From a bacterium D16-50 (GTDB lineage Bacteria; Bacillota; Clostridia; Lachnospirales; Lachnospiraceae): 64,000 bases of DNA. Position numbers and translations under genes: made by a program. Positions 18,193 to 26,793 of the stretch are shown here, piece after piece (the stretch's first letter is position 1; each line of letters begins with the position of its first letter). The stretch spans positions 1 to 64,000 of the forward strand of contig RAZA01000009.1 in assembly GCA_003612485.1 (NCBI GenBank). The letters run 5' to 3'. The notes beneath the pieces were generated by a model. The model worked only from the letters and a program-made list of their open reading frames with translations, ran no database searches and was not told the origin of the DNA.

Positions 18193-18268
18193 GGGGCTTT
18201 GGGGTACATAAACACGGGAATCTATGGGTGGTGAGAATAGAATAGGCTTTTTTCCCATCATCCCCCTT

Positions 18269-19633
18269 TCAGTGATTCCGTTTCTTGCAGTGGGTCTGGG
18301 CCGGATTGTCGATCAGGTTTCCCTGACTGTCGAACCGGGAGCCGTGGCAGGGACAGTCATAGCTTGCTTCGTCAGGGTTCCATTCCAGCCGGCATCCCAT
18401 ATGGGGGCAGTTGGGAACCAGCGTCTTGTTTCCGGAAGGCAGGATATGCTTTGCCAGACCCTTTAATGTATAGGCTCCGTGTATGGCCAGATTCTTTGCC
18501 CCGTAGGCGGTGAAATGCCTTTGGGGAGAAAAGATGTCCCCCTGAGGACATTCCTCCCTGCAGATCATGGCGGTGAGGATTCGGGCGCTTGCCATGGCCG
18601 TGGTCATTCCCCATTTTCCGAAGCCTGTGGCAACGTACCAGCCGGGGTTTTTCCGGGAAAATCTGCCGATATAGGGAATTTGGTCCAGCGTCATGCAGTC
18701 TTGTGCAGACCAATGGGCTGTCTCCGAACATCCGGGATAGAGCTCTTTTGCCCTGCGGCGCAGGATCTCGTATCTGCAGCCTTTTTTTATGGTTCTTTGA
18801 TTCACGCCCGTTCTATGGCTTCCTCCCCCAAGCAGCAGAAGCTCTCCCTGAGGCCGGAAGGAAAGGCCGTCCTTGTCGATTCCCAGATACATGCCCTTTA
18901 GGGGTTTTGCCCCTTCCAAGGCCGCCACATAGCTGCGTTCCTGATGCATCCTTGCAAAATAGTATCCCGGCACATTGATAAAGGGGAAATGACATGCAAA
19001 TACGATGTTTTCTGCCGTGACGCAGCCTCTTTCAGTCTCTATGCGCGTTCCCGTCACCGTCAGCACCTTCGTGTGCTCGTAGACCTCCACTTCTTCCGCC
19101 AGCCCCTCCAGAAATTTCAGGGGATGGAATCTGGCCTGACATTCAAATTTGGCAGCGCCGGCTATGGAGAAGGGCAGCTCGCTGTCCGTCTCCAAGGAGG
19201 CACGGATGCCCAGCTCCTTGGCAGCAGCCACTTCCTCCATAAGTTTTTTTGTCTCTGTGCGGGAATACAAATAGGCCGGACACCGCACAAAATCACAGTC
19301 AATTTCTTTTTCGTGAATCAGTCTTTCATATTCTGCGATTGCCGCTTCATTTGCCTGAGCATAGTGCGTGGCCATTTCGTGCCCGAAACTGCGCAGCAGG
19401 CGGTCATAAACCAAGCCGTGCTGGGAAGTGATTTTGGCCGTTGTGTTTTTCGTCTGGCCGCCTCCGATTCGGTCCGCCTCCAGAACCACCGCCCGGACGC
19501 CTGCCTGCTTGAGATAATAGGCGGTAAGTATCCCCGCCAGGCCCGCTCCGATAACTGCCACGGGCACTTCCATGTTTTCAGGAAGCGGCTCCCGCTGCCT
19601 GATTTTTGTATCTGCAGTCCAAATAGATTCCAT
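18269..19633 (-). CDS. FAD-dependent oxidoreductase with C-terminal Rieske [2Fe-2S] domain
   Basis: A 454-aa protein. Residues ~22-350 are a DAO/GlpO-type FAD oxidoreductase with the Rossmann motif VIGAGLAGILTAYYL and a second FAD-contact region WYVATGFGKWG. The last ~80 residues form a Rieske domain with ligands C-P-H and C-P-C-H (NCPHMGC, DCPCHGSRFD). Such DadA-Rieske fusions are thought to pass electrons from substrate through FAD to the cluster; the substrate is unknown. No signal peptide is seen, so it is cytoplasmic. It converges with the exporter gene, 77 nt apart. Confidence 0.88.
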   Translation of the reverse strand: MESIWTADTKIRQREPLPENMEVPVAVIGAGLAGILTAYYLKQAGVRAVVLEADRIGGGQTKNTTAKITSQHGLVYDRLLRSFGHEMATHYAQANEAAIAEYERLIHEKEIDCDFVRCPAYLYSRTETKKLMEEVAAAKELGIRASLETDSELPFSIAGAAKFECQARFHPLKFLEGLAEEVEVYEHTKVLTVTGTRIETERGCVTAENIVFACHFPFINVPGYYFARMHQERSYVAALEGAKPLKGMYLGIDKDGLSFRPQGELLLLGGGSHRTGVNQRTIKKGCRYEILRRRAKELYPGCSETAHWSAQDCMTLDQIPYIGRFSRKNPGWYVATGFGKWGMTTAMASARILTAMICREECPQGDIFSPQRHFTAYGAKNLAIHGAYTLKGLAKHILPSGNKTLVPNCPHMGCRLEWNPDEASYDCPCHGSRFDSQGNLIDNPAQTHCKKRNH

Positions 19634-19751
19634 TTTGCGCCTCCGTGGCGGCCTCGTTCAGGGCCGCAGGTTCTGTCGTGATCTGAATAGTATGTACGCA
19701 AATGTGTGGAATATGCAGAGGGCAAATAATCATGCAGCACATGCCTTTTCT

Positions 19752-20333
19752 CTAAATATTTAGCAGATTGGCAATCTCGGAGAAGTTTATCAGCAAATCA
19801 TCATAGATATTGACTTTGATTATGGAATCAAAAGGATATTGAACGCTTATGATATTGCCCTCAAAGTAATTAACGGTTACAGTCTTTCGGCGTGGATCCA
19901 CGATCCAATACTCATGGACTCCGGCATTTTTGTAGTAATATGCCTTACGAATATAATCATCTGACGGATTACTGGGGGAGACAATCTCGATGATAAAATC
20001 AGGCGCACCATTGCAGCGTTTCCCATCCAATTTGCTCTTGTCGCATACAATCATAAGATCAGGCTGAACAATGGTGAGAGGAGCGTCATTCAATTTCACA
20101 TCAAATGGGGCATGAAACACCTTGCAGGAGCCTTTCTTGCTTTTGATATAGGTGTTGAGGATAGTAGTCAGCTCTGTGGAAATTGTCTGGTGGATTTCTG
20201 ATGGGCTGGACATGTAATAAATTTGCCCATCAAAGACTTCTGCTCTGACATCATCAGGGAGAGCTTCGTACTGCTCTAAAGTGGTAATTTGAGGTTGTGG
20301 CTGTAATGCTGGCATAGTGACACTTCCTTTCAT
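19752..20333 (-). CDS. Uma2-family (DUF820) PD-(D/E)XK nuclease-like protein
   Basis: A 193-aa protein with the Uma2 core: RAEVFDGQIYYM, then VQPDLMIVCD and DFIIEIVSPSN, which give the PD...(D/E)XK catalytic residues (D in QPD, E in IEI), and the YWIVDP strand. Family members are found in large numbers in cyanobacteria and some Clostridia; their nuclease role is predicted from structure, not established here. Most likely start is the second Met (MPALQPQ), although the frame opens at 20333. An XRE regulator lies 130 nt upstream on the same strand, so the two may form a small operon. Confidence 0.85.
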   Translation of the reverse strand: MKGSVTMPALQPQPQITTLEQYEALPDDVRAEVFDGQIYYMSSPSEIHQTISTELTTILNTYIKSKKGSCKVFHAPFDVKLNDAPLTIVQPDLMIVCDKSKLDGKRCNGAPDFIIEIVSPSNPSDDYIRKAYYYKNAGVHEYWIVDPRRKTVTVNYFEGNIISVQYPFDSIIKVNIYDDLLINFSEIANLLNI

Positions 20334-20462
20334 GGTTATTGTACGTGGTTTGGTGCTGCTTATTCTCCGGAGCTGGCAGCAGTCTTTTTGATGTTGAGAT
20401 TTTCTTTTCCGATAACAAAATAGGTAGGCCTGCTGCCAGAAGGAATATTCTGATTAGGGGAA

Positions 20463-20669
20463 TTATCTATTGTACTCCATAATGTCACCCGGCTGGCAGT
20501 CAAGGTATTCGCAAAGATTGCTGATTGTGCGTGTGTCTATAATGCCGCCCCCATGTTGTAGCTTTTTTATGGTTTCAGTACCAACGATTTTATCTTTGCG
20601 CAGGCTGTAAAAGGTTTTTCCATTTGCTGTTAACAATGATTCCAGTTTTTTAAAGCTGATGATGCCCAT
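20463..20669 (-). CDS. XRE/Cro-C1-type small DNA-binding regulator
   Basis: A 68-aa single-domain HTH protein of the Cro/C1 type: SFKKLESLLTANGKTFYSLR, GTETIKKLQHGG (recognition helix region) and NLCEYLDCQPGDIMEY at the end, the common ending of this small class. AAAGAGG precedes the ATG at a normal distance. Two 17-nt related sites and an extended -10 promoter lie directly upstream, consistent with autoregulation. Confidence 0.88.
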   Translation of the reverse strand: MGIISFKKLESLLTANGKTFYSLRKDKIVGTETIKKLQHGGGIIDTRTISNLCEYLDCQPGDIMEYNR

Positions 20670-20745
20670 TTATTCAACCTCTTTCTTTTGGCGTTTCAAT
20701 GAAGTGGCAAGAAATGAAGCCATTTTGTCCATGTCACGCTAATAT

Positions 20746-20823
20746 ATTATAGCATTTGTCACGTACTAAACCTAGTGGCAATGTGTACAAAGATTGTGAA
20801 AACAATACGTACTAACTTTAGTG
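20746..20823 (-). promoter_or_regulatory. Extended -10 promoter with two operator-like repeats
   Basis: On the minus strand, TGCTATAAT (20746-20754) is an extended -10. Immediately upstream are two direct repeats on the plus strand, ACGTACTAAACCTAGTG (20761-20777) and ACGTACTAACTTTAGTG (20807-20823), 14 of 17 positions identical and each with imperfect inverted symmetry (ACTAA...TTAGT). The first covers the -35 position. They are good candidates for operators of the adjacent XRE protein. Confidence 0.6.
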
Positions 20824-20839
20824 AAATAGTCGATAGAAA

Positions 20840-21000
20840 CTCCGCGTGCCCGGTGTCACGCAGGAAAAGCGTCAGGGTCTGCTGCAGTTCATAGCCGGAG
20901 GGGAGCAGGAGGAGCTTACCGTCTGCCTGAGGCAGGATAGGGCGAATTTATATGACAAATCTGCCGGAAGCGTTTGGAATAACGGAAAGGAACTGCGAAA
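20840..21000. other. Non-coding stretch, possible gene remnant
   Basis: Between the XRE promoter and the pfp promoter the plus strand can be read as about 50 codons ending LRQDRANLYDKSAGSVWNNG and then KELRKV and a stop, with no start codon or ribosome binding site. It looks like the 3' end of a lost gene, but I do not recognise the family. Confidence 0.2.
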
Positions 21001-21016
21001 AGTGTGATAATACATA

Positions 21017-21045
21017 TTGTATTTTCTCTGTATATTTGGTATGAT
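21017..21045 (+). promoter_or_regulatory. pfp promoter
   Basis: TTGTAT at 21017-21022 and TATGAT at 21040-21045 with a 17-nt spacer, 60 nt before the pfp start codon. Confidence 0.7.
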
Positions 21046-21104
21046 TTAGCAGACAGAGCAATTTGAACGGGCGTTACATTAATATAATTTTGGAGGAATC
21101 AGAA

Positions 21105-22349
21105 ATGGCAAAGAAACGCAACATCATTGTAGGACAGTCTGGCGGCCCCACTGCCGTGATCAATTCCAGTCTGGCAGGCGTCTATAAGACGGCCAGAGAG
21201 AGAGGCTTCCACAAGGTTTACGGAATGCTTCACGGAATTCAGGGCTTTCTGGACGAGCAGTATGTGGATCTGTCCACCCAGATCCATACCGACATGGACA
21301 TCGAGCTGCTGAAGAGAACTCCTTCCGCATTCCTTGGCTCCTGCCGGTTCAAGCTTCCGGAGATCCATGAGAACAGTGAGATCTACGAGAAGATTTTCCA
21401 GATTCTGGACAAGCTGGACATCGAAGCCTTCATTTATATCGGAGGAAACGATTCCATGGATACCATCAAGAAGCTGTCCGATTATGCCATCGTGAAGGGG
21501 CATGAGCAGAAGTTTCTGGGTGTGCCCAAGACCATCGACAACGATCTGGCCCTCACCGACCATACTCCGGGCTTCGGCAGCGCTGCGAAGTACATCGCCG
21601 CATCCACCAAGGAGATCATCAGGGATGCTCTGGGCCTGACCTATAACGATAAGGAGGCCATCACGGTCATCGAGGTCATGGGCCGCAACGCAGGATGGCT
21701 TACCGGCGCCACCGCTCTGGCCAGAACGGAGGAGTGCGAGGGTCCCGATCTGATCTATCTGCCTGAGGTTGTCTTCGACATCGACAAATTCCTGAAGACC
21801 ACGCAGGATCTTCTGAAGAAGAAAGAGTCCGTAATCATAGCCGTTTCCGAGGGCATCAAGCTTGCTGACGGAAGGTATGTCTGCGAGCTGTCCGGCGGTG
21901 CCGATTATGTGGATGCTTTTGGACATAAGCAGCTGCAGGGAACCGCCGCGTATCTGGCCGGCTTCCTTGGGGCAGAGACGGGCTGCAAGACCCGCAGCAT
22001 CGAGTTCTCCACCTTGCAGAGAAGCGCGTCCCACATGGCTTCCCGTGTGGACGTGGACGAAGCGTTCATGGTGGGCGGCGCTGCAGTGAAGGCTGCGGAC
22101 GAGGGAGACACCGGCAAGATGGTGGTTATCGACCGTGTTGCGGACGATCCCTACATGAGCGCTGCAGGCATCTATGACGTGCATCGCATAGCCAACAACG
22201 AGAAGCTGGTTCCCCGTTCTTGGATGAACAAGGAAGGAAACTACGTGACGGAGGAGTTTATCAACTATGTAGAGCCTCTGATTCTGGGCGACTACCAGCC
22301 CTTTATGGTGAACGGCCTGCCTCAGCATCTGGTGCTTAGAAAGAAGTAA
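21105..22349 (+). CDS. pfp: PPi-dependent 6-phosphofructokinase
   Basis: A 414-aa enzyme that reversibly phosphorylates fructose 6-phosphate using pyrophosphate, the glycolytic PFK step in many anaerobes. The ATG at 21105 has TTGGAGGAATCAGAA upstream and gives the usual start MAKKRNIIVGQSGGPTAVIN. PPi-type features: GGNDSMD instead of the ATP-type GGDGS, and PKTIDNDL with its Lys. The catalytic loop, MGRNAGWLTG and the ISEG-like VSEG segment are all present. The codon use (many GAG, CTG, AAG) is that of a highly expressed gene. It stands alone with its own promoter. Confidence 0.93.
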   Translation: MAKKRNIIVGQSGGPTAVINSSLAGVYKTARERGFHKVYGMLHGIQGFLDEQYVDLSTQIHTDMDIELLKRTPSAFLGSCRFKLPEIHENSEIYEKIFQILDKLDIEAFIYIGGNDSMDTIKKLSDYAIVKGHEQKFLGVPKTIDNDLALTDHTPGFGSAAKYIAASTKEIIRDALGLTYNDKEAITVIEVMGRNAGWLTGATALARTEECEGPDLIYLPEVVFDIDKFLKTTQDLLKKKESVIIAVSEGIKLADGRYVCELSGGADYVDAFGHKQLQGTAAYLAGFLGAETGCKTRSIEFSTLQRSASHMASRVDVDEAFMVGGAAVKAADEGDTGKMVVIDRVADDPYMSAAGIYDVHRIANNEKLVPRSWMNKEGNYVTEEFINYVEPLILGDYQPFMVNGLPQHLVLRKK

Positions 22350-22444
22350 GACTCAAGCAAGGTTTATGCGGAAGCTGTTGGGCATCCGGGGCGCGGCTCC
22401 GCTGTCCGACACGAGCCGTAGGAATTGTGTTTACAAGACAAACC

Positions 22445-22486
22445 AACAATAGAATCCACGCTTCGCGAGTCTTCTATTGTCATGAA
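22445..22486 (-). repeat. 42-bp hairpin repeat, copy 2
   Basis: Exact reverse complement of the element at 11684-11725, lying 96 nt past the pfp stop. No T run follows it on the plus strand. Confidence 0.85.
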
Positions 22487-22568
22487 TAAGAGCGGCAGCC
22501 CGCCATGCGCTATGGCGGACTGCTGCTTTGTGTTATGATAGCTGAAACGGAAATGATGAGGAGATGTT

Positions 22569-23288
22569 ATGGAAACAGTCAGGCGGGGCTATGAGCCGAA
22601 AGACATGGTTGAATTTGGTTCTAAAGCGGTTGAAAAAATGAGGGCTGCAGCGCAGGAGATGGTGTTTCTGCTGAATAGGGGATATGATACCAAATCCGCC
22701 TATACTTTTGTGGGGGATCATCATCTGCTCTCCTGGCGCCAACGAATGGCTCTGGCCCGGATTACATCGCCTCAGACTGCTCTGGAGGGGCGGGAGGGGA
22801 AGCGGCTGCTTCAGGCGCCGGAGTCTCTTGTTCTGGACGGGTTCAACACCATTATCACTTTGGAGGTGGCTTTATCCGGTTCCCTGCTTCTGGAGGGAAT
22901 GGATGGCACAATCCGGGATTTGGCCGGACTGCGGGGAAGCTATCGCATTGTAGACAAAACGGTGCGGGCAGTGGAACTGCTGCTGGGATGGATGGAAGAG
23001 CTGGGGGTAAAGGACGCTCTGTTTTACTTGGATCAGCAGGTATCCAATTCCGGTCGTCTTCGGGGGCTGCTGCTGGATAGAGCAGCCGATTCCGGTCTTC
23101 AGGTTGCAGTGGAACTGCATTCTGGTGTGGACGGCGTCCTCTCCCGTATGACAAACGTGGTCACTGCCGATGCCATCATTCTGGACAAGTGCGGCAGCTG
23201 GTTCAATTTAAACCGCGGACTGATCGAAAAGTATATTTTGGATGCGTGGATATTCCGGCTGGAAGGGCTGCCCGTATTGTTGAAATAA
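22569..23288 (+). CDS. DUF434/DUF5616 protein
   Basis: A 239-aa protein of the DUF434 family: an N-terminal helical region with YDTKSAYTFVGDHHLLSWRQRMALAR, followed by a C-terminal DUF5616-like domain with LVLDGFNTIITLEVALSG and YLDQQVSNSGRL. The invariant DGFN and DQxxSNSG residues suggest a nucleotide- or metal-binding enzyme, but no activity is known. ATGAGGAGATGTT precedes the ATG. It is a single gene with a strong terminator ~130 nt downstream. Confidence 0.85.
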   Translation: METVRRGYEPKDMVEFGSKAVEKMRAAAQEMVFLLNRGYDTKSAYTFVGDHHLLSWRQRMALARITSPQTALEGREGKRLLQAPESLVLDGFNTIITLEVALSGSLLLEGMDGTIRDLAGLRGSYRIVDKTVRAVELLLGWMEELGVKDALFYLDQQVSNSGRLRGLLLDRAADSGLQVAVELHSGVDGVLSRMTNVVTADAIILDKCGSWFNLNRGLIEKYILDAWIFRLEGLPVLLK

Positions 23289-23419
23289 CTTGATTGCCAT
23301 AGGAAGCATCTTCGGCATGGGGAGATGGAGAAGTGGGGACTCCGGTTTTTGAAAGGGTTCCTGAATGCCTTGACAAGTATATGACGGCAGAGCGATTTGC
23401 AGCGAAAATATGGAGATCT

Positions 23420-23458
23420 GCACCCGGACGGTGGTTTTTGCCGTCCGGGTGCTTTTTT
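23420..23458 (+). terminator. Strong Rho-independent terminator
   Basis: A 12-bp perfect stem (GCACCCGGACGG/CCGTCCGGGTGC) with a 9-nt loop and TTTTTT. It lies between the DUF434 gene and the convergent LacI-ribokinase gene. Confidence 0.92.
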
Positions 23459-23537
23459 ATCGGCCTTCGCCGGTTGCGCGGGGCAGCGGTTTCATATTCC
23501 GCGAAAGAGGAGATATGTGAAACACAAATCTAGGAGG

Positions 23538-25433
23538 CTATAATATGTCTTCCCTGCCCTCCCCATAGGCCTCCAGAGTATGTCTGTCGATCATGGCATT
23601 GGCAGCCCCTTGTCTGGAGATGCAGTATCCTGCCGCATAGTTGGCTATTCTGACAGCCTTTTCCATGGAACAGTCCTCTGCAAGAGAGGAGGCCAGAGCA
23701 GCAATGAAGGCGTCTGCCCCGGCGGTAGTGTCGGCAGGCAGGAAGCCTGGCGCCGCAGGAAAGAAGGTATCCGCTTGGGCGGACCGAAGATAGCATCCCT
23801 CCTGATCCAGAGTGATAATCACGACTTTTGCACCCTGAGAGAGAAAGAATGCTGCCTGCTCTTGAAAGCTGCTTTCTGGGGGACATAGGGAGGCAGCTTC
23901 TCTGCGGTTGGGCACGAAGATGTCCGTGTTTTCCAAAAGCTCCTTTGGGAGACTTCGCAGCGCGGCAGGCTTCACGATGGTAGAACAGCCGTGCTTTTTG
24001 GCGGTGACTGCCGCCTGCACGGCGGTCTCTGAGGAAATCTCGGTGGAGATCAGGCAGTAGCATGCGTTTTGGAATAAATGTTCGCGCTGCAGGATGTCCT
24101 GCGGTGAGAGGGAGCTGTTCGCGCCGGGCAGAACCGAGATGGCGCTCTCGCCGTTTTTTTCCGCATAAATATAGGCTTTTCCTGTCTGCATCTTTTGGTT
24201 CCGGTGTATTCCGCTGGTGATCACCTTGTTTTTTTCCAAGGCATCGAAAAGGACAGCCGAGTCTGCGTCAGTTCCCGTCTCCCCTATGAGGGCGGCCACA
24301 TGGCCTAGTCTGGCCAGACCTATTGACTGGTTCGTGCCTTTGCCGCCTACTGTGGAAGAGGAGCTTTGGATGTTCACCGTCTTTCCGTGCTGGGGCAGGG
24401 CTTCTACCTGAAAGGTGATATCCAGATTGAGGGCGCCTACCACCACAAAGCGTCGGCTGTGGTGGGGGGCCGGATGGCTGAGGCTGTCTTCGCTGTCCAG
24501 CTGTCTTGGGGTGGTGAAGACGATGGGCTCCCCATCCTCTGTCTTTTCGCAGAGGCGGACGAGCTGTTCGGCCACATATTTTCCGAATTCATGATACGGG
24601 ATCTGGATTCCGGATATCTCGCAGCGTCTGGGAGTCTCCTCAGGTTCTTTGAGACTGACGAGGGAAAAGGCGGAAGGGACAGGATAATGCGCGCGCGTCA
24701 TCTTTTCGTATAGTTCCACCGACTGCGCCAGATGGGAGCTGACAATGCCGGAGGTTCGGAGGTTTATGATGCTTTGAGTGCATTCGTCTCCTGCGGAATA
24801 AAAGACTCTTGCCTCGGAGAAAGGGATGTTATTGTAATAAAGGCAGTTTCTGAATCCCTTTAAAACGGCTGCCGACCGATGGCTTTCCGCTTTCAATAGG
24901 CAGGCGATGTCCTTGTGGCCATAGTCGATCAGGCTCTGGGTCATGGCGTAGCCCATACTCTCAAAATTTATGGAATAGGAAGGGGAAGATTTGGATAGGG
25001 CATTGATGAGGCATGCCGGGATGCTATGGCTGTCGAACTGCTGGAGACTCTGGACCTCCGCGGGGTTCACCGGCTCCCATATGACGCCGTCCACGTTATG
25101 GCCGCAGAGCACGGCTATGTTTTTTGCCTCAAGTTCCAAAGATTCACGGCTGTCCAGCAGCAGTATGGAATATCCTCTGTCTTGTGCCCTATGCAAAATC
25201 CCGTCGATCATGCGGCTTGCCTTGGAAGCATTGCGCAGCAGGACTCCCAGCATGAATTTCTTTGCCCTTGAGACGCTTTTAACGGTTCCGTAAGGGGTGA
25301 AATTGTATTCCTTCACGATTTTAAGAACGCGGCTGCGAGTCTGGGGGTTGATGTTGTCGGCTTTGTCGTTTATGACCTTGGAAACGGTAGAAACAGACAC
25401 GTCCGCAAGTTTGGCAATTTCCTTTATTGTCAT
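23538..25433 (-). CDS. LacI-family regulator fused to a PfkB/ribokinase domain
   Basis: A 631-aa fusion. Residues 1-60 are a LacI HTH (MTIKEIAKLADVSVSTVSKV), ~60-320 a periplasmic-binding-protein-like sensor domain, and ~328-631 a ribokinase-type domain (FVVVGALNLDITF, VGGKGTNQSIGLARLG). The sugar-contact residues seen in RbsK (N and D of NLD, GGKGTNQ) are kept. The anion-hole/catalytic motif reads DTTAGADAF, whereas the separate ribokinase at 29640 has DTTAAGDAF: the Gly just before the catalytic Asp is now Ala. It may be a weak kinase or a sugar-phosphate sensor. It is divergent from the sugar transporter and probably controls it. Confidence 0.88.
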   Translation of the reverse strand: MTIKEIAKLADVSVSTVSKVINDKADNINPQTRSRVLKIVKEYNFTPYGTVKSVSRAKKFMLGVLLRNASKASRMIDGILHRAQDRGYSILLLDSRESLELEAKNIAVLCGHNVDGVIWEPVNPAEVQSLQQFDSHSIPACLINALSKSSPSYSINFESMGYAMTQSLIDYGHKDIACLLKAESHRSAAVLKGFRNCLYYNNIPFSEARVFYSAGDECTQSIINLRTSGIVSSHLAQSVELYEKMTRAHYPVPSAFSLVSLKEPEETPRRCEISGIQIPYHEFGKYVAEQLVRLCEKTEDGEPIVFTTPRQLDSEDSLSHPAPHHSRRFVVVGALNLDITFQVEALPQHGKTVNIQSSSSTVGGKGTNQSIGLARLGHVAALIGETGTDADSAVLFDALEKNKVITSGIHRNQKMQTGKAYIYAEKNGESAISVLPGANSSLSPQDILQREHLFQNACYCLISTEISSETAVQAAVTAKKHGCSTIVKPAALRSLPKELLENTDIFVPNRREAASLCPPESSFQEQAAFFLSQGAKVVIITLDQEGCYLRSAQADTFFPAAPGFLPADTTAGADAFIAALASSLAEDCSMEKAVRIANYAAGYCISRQGAANAMIDRHTLEAYGEGREDIL

Positions 25434-25490
25434 GTTCCGCTCCTATAGAATTTTCTTTTGTTAGATTTCTGGAATACTTTTTTGTTTTCT

Positions 25491-25519
25491 ATTATGCAGC
25501 ATGATCATCCGATTGTCAA
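25491..25519 (-). promoter_or_regulatory. Promoter of the LacI-ribokinase gene
   Basis: On the minus strand TTGACA (25514-25519) and CATAAT (25491-25496) are separated by 17 nt, about 60 nt before the start codon. Confidence 0.7.
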
Positions 25520-25550
25520 CAGAAAAGCAGTGGTGTATGTGATAATGTAT

Positions 25551-25670
25551 AAGAAAATATTTTAAGAAAAAATTTTTTTATATATTTTGTAAAATATAAT
25601 TGACAAAATAAGGATTTTAATATATTCTGACAATAAGAAAACATTTTAGGAAAGAATTTTCTTTATGACA
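25551..25670 (+). promoter_or_regulatory. Sugar-transporter promoter with a repeated operator-like element
   Basis: TTGACA at 25600-25605 and TATTCT at 25623-25628 (17-nt spacer; TATATT at 25621 is an alternative). A ~32-nt element occurs twice in the same orientation, at about 25551 (AGAAAATATTTTAAGAAAAA) and 25637 (AGAAAACATTTTAGGAAAGA), flanking the promoter. The second ends in AAAGAATTTTCTTT, an inverted repeat. The pair is a candidate binding site for the divergently encoded regulator. Confidence 0.55.
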
Positions 25671-25766
25671 AATATATAATTATCAGGAAGAGCTTTGAGA
25701 CTTAGAGATTGTTGGTCGTGTACAAAAGAGAAGATGCTGAGGGTAGGACAAAACAAGGGAGGGAGA

Positions 25767-26723
25767 ATGATGGGTAATTTATCTGCGGTCGGCTTATCTG
25801 GGGGCAGGAAAAAAGGAAGGCATGGACTGCTGGAGCAGATCAAAAAGAATAGGTGCATCTATCTGTTCATGGCCGTCTCTCTTGGGTGGTATCTGCTGTT
25901 TTGCTATGGTCCTATGTATGGCCTTTTGCTGGCGTTCAAGGATTTCAACGCATCCAAAGGGATTCTCATGAGTCCCTTCGTGGGGCTGAAGCATTATAGA
26001 GAACTGTTTCAGAATGCGGAGTTTTTTGAGGCGTTCTTCAATACGCTGGTCATAAGCTTCAGCAGGCTGTTGGTTGAGTTTCCTGCGCCGATCATTCTGG
26101 CGCTGTTGCTGAATGAGCTTCGGGACGGGCCCTACAAGAAGACACTTCAGACGATCTATACATTTCCGTATTTTCTGAGCTGGGTCGTGGTGGGGAGCAT
26201 TGTTCTGAACATGCTGGGCAGCGACGGGGTGGTGAACAATCTTCTGAATATGACGGGAATCGGGAGCCAGAAGTTCCTTGCGGATAAATCGCTTTTCAGG
26301 CCGCTGCTCTATATCACCAGCATATGGAAATCGGCAGGCTGGACGAGCATCATCTATCTGGCGTCCATGTCTGCCGTGTCCCCGGAGCTATATGAAGCAG
26401 CCACCATCGACGGCGCCAACCGTCTGCAGCGCATCCGGTATGTGACCCTTCCGTGCATTCGTCCGACTATTGTGGTAATGCTGCTGATGGCCGTGGGAAA
26501 TACCATGAACGCGGGATTCGACCAGATTTTCAATATGTATAATCCGGCGGTGCGGTCGGTCTCCGAAATACTGGATACCTATATCTACAGAATCACGTTT
26601 CAGACATCAGGGGATTTCGGCTTCAGCACGGCAGTAGGGCTGTTCAAGTCTGTCATCAACTTCATCCTATTGTTTGCCTTTGACCGTCTGGCCAAGCGCA
26701 TGGGAGAGGAAGGGCTGTTCTGA
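25767..26723 (+). CDS. Sugar ABC transporter permease, LplB type
   Basis: About 318 aa from the ATG at 25767, which has AAGGGAGGGAGA upstream; an earlier frame start at 25695 is not supported. It has six membrane segments and the EAA loop EAATIDGANRLQRIRYVTLP that docks the ATPase. This class (LplB/YtcP) imports oligosaccharides in Firmicutes and normally uses a shared MsmX-like ATPase encoded elsewhere; no ATPase is present here. It is first in an operon with a second permease, a binding protein and probably the ribokinase. Confidence 0.9.
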   Translation: MMGNLSAVGLSGGRKKGRHGLLEQIKKNRCIYLFMAVSLGWYLLFCYGPMYGLLLAFKDFNASKGILMSPFVGLKHYRELFQNAEFFEAFFNTLVISFSRLLVEFPAPIILALLLNELRDGPYKKTLQTIYTFPYFLSWVVVGSIVLNMLGSDGVVNNLLNMTGIGSQKFLADKSLFRPLLYITSIWKSAGWTSIIYLASMSAVSPELYEAATIDGANRLQRIRYVTLPCIRPTIVVMLLMAVGNTMNAGFDQIFNMYNPAVRSVSEILDTYIYRITFQTSGDFGFSTAVGLFKSVINFILLFAFDRLAKRMGEEGLF

Positions 26724-26793
26724 GCGGGAGGTCACAGCCGTATTGGATAAAGAGGAGGATGGAGCGGAGGGTTACCGGGAAAGGAGAGGTATT

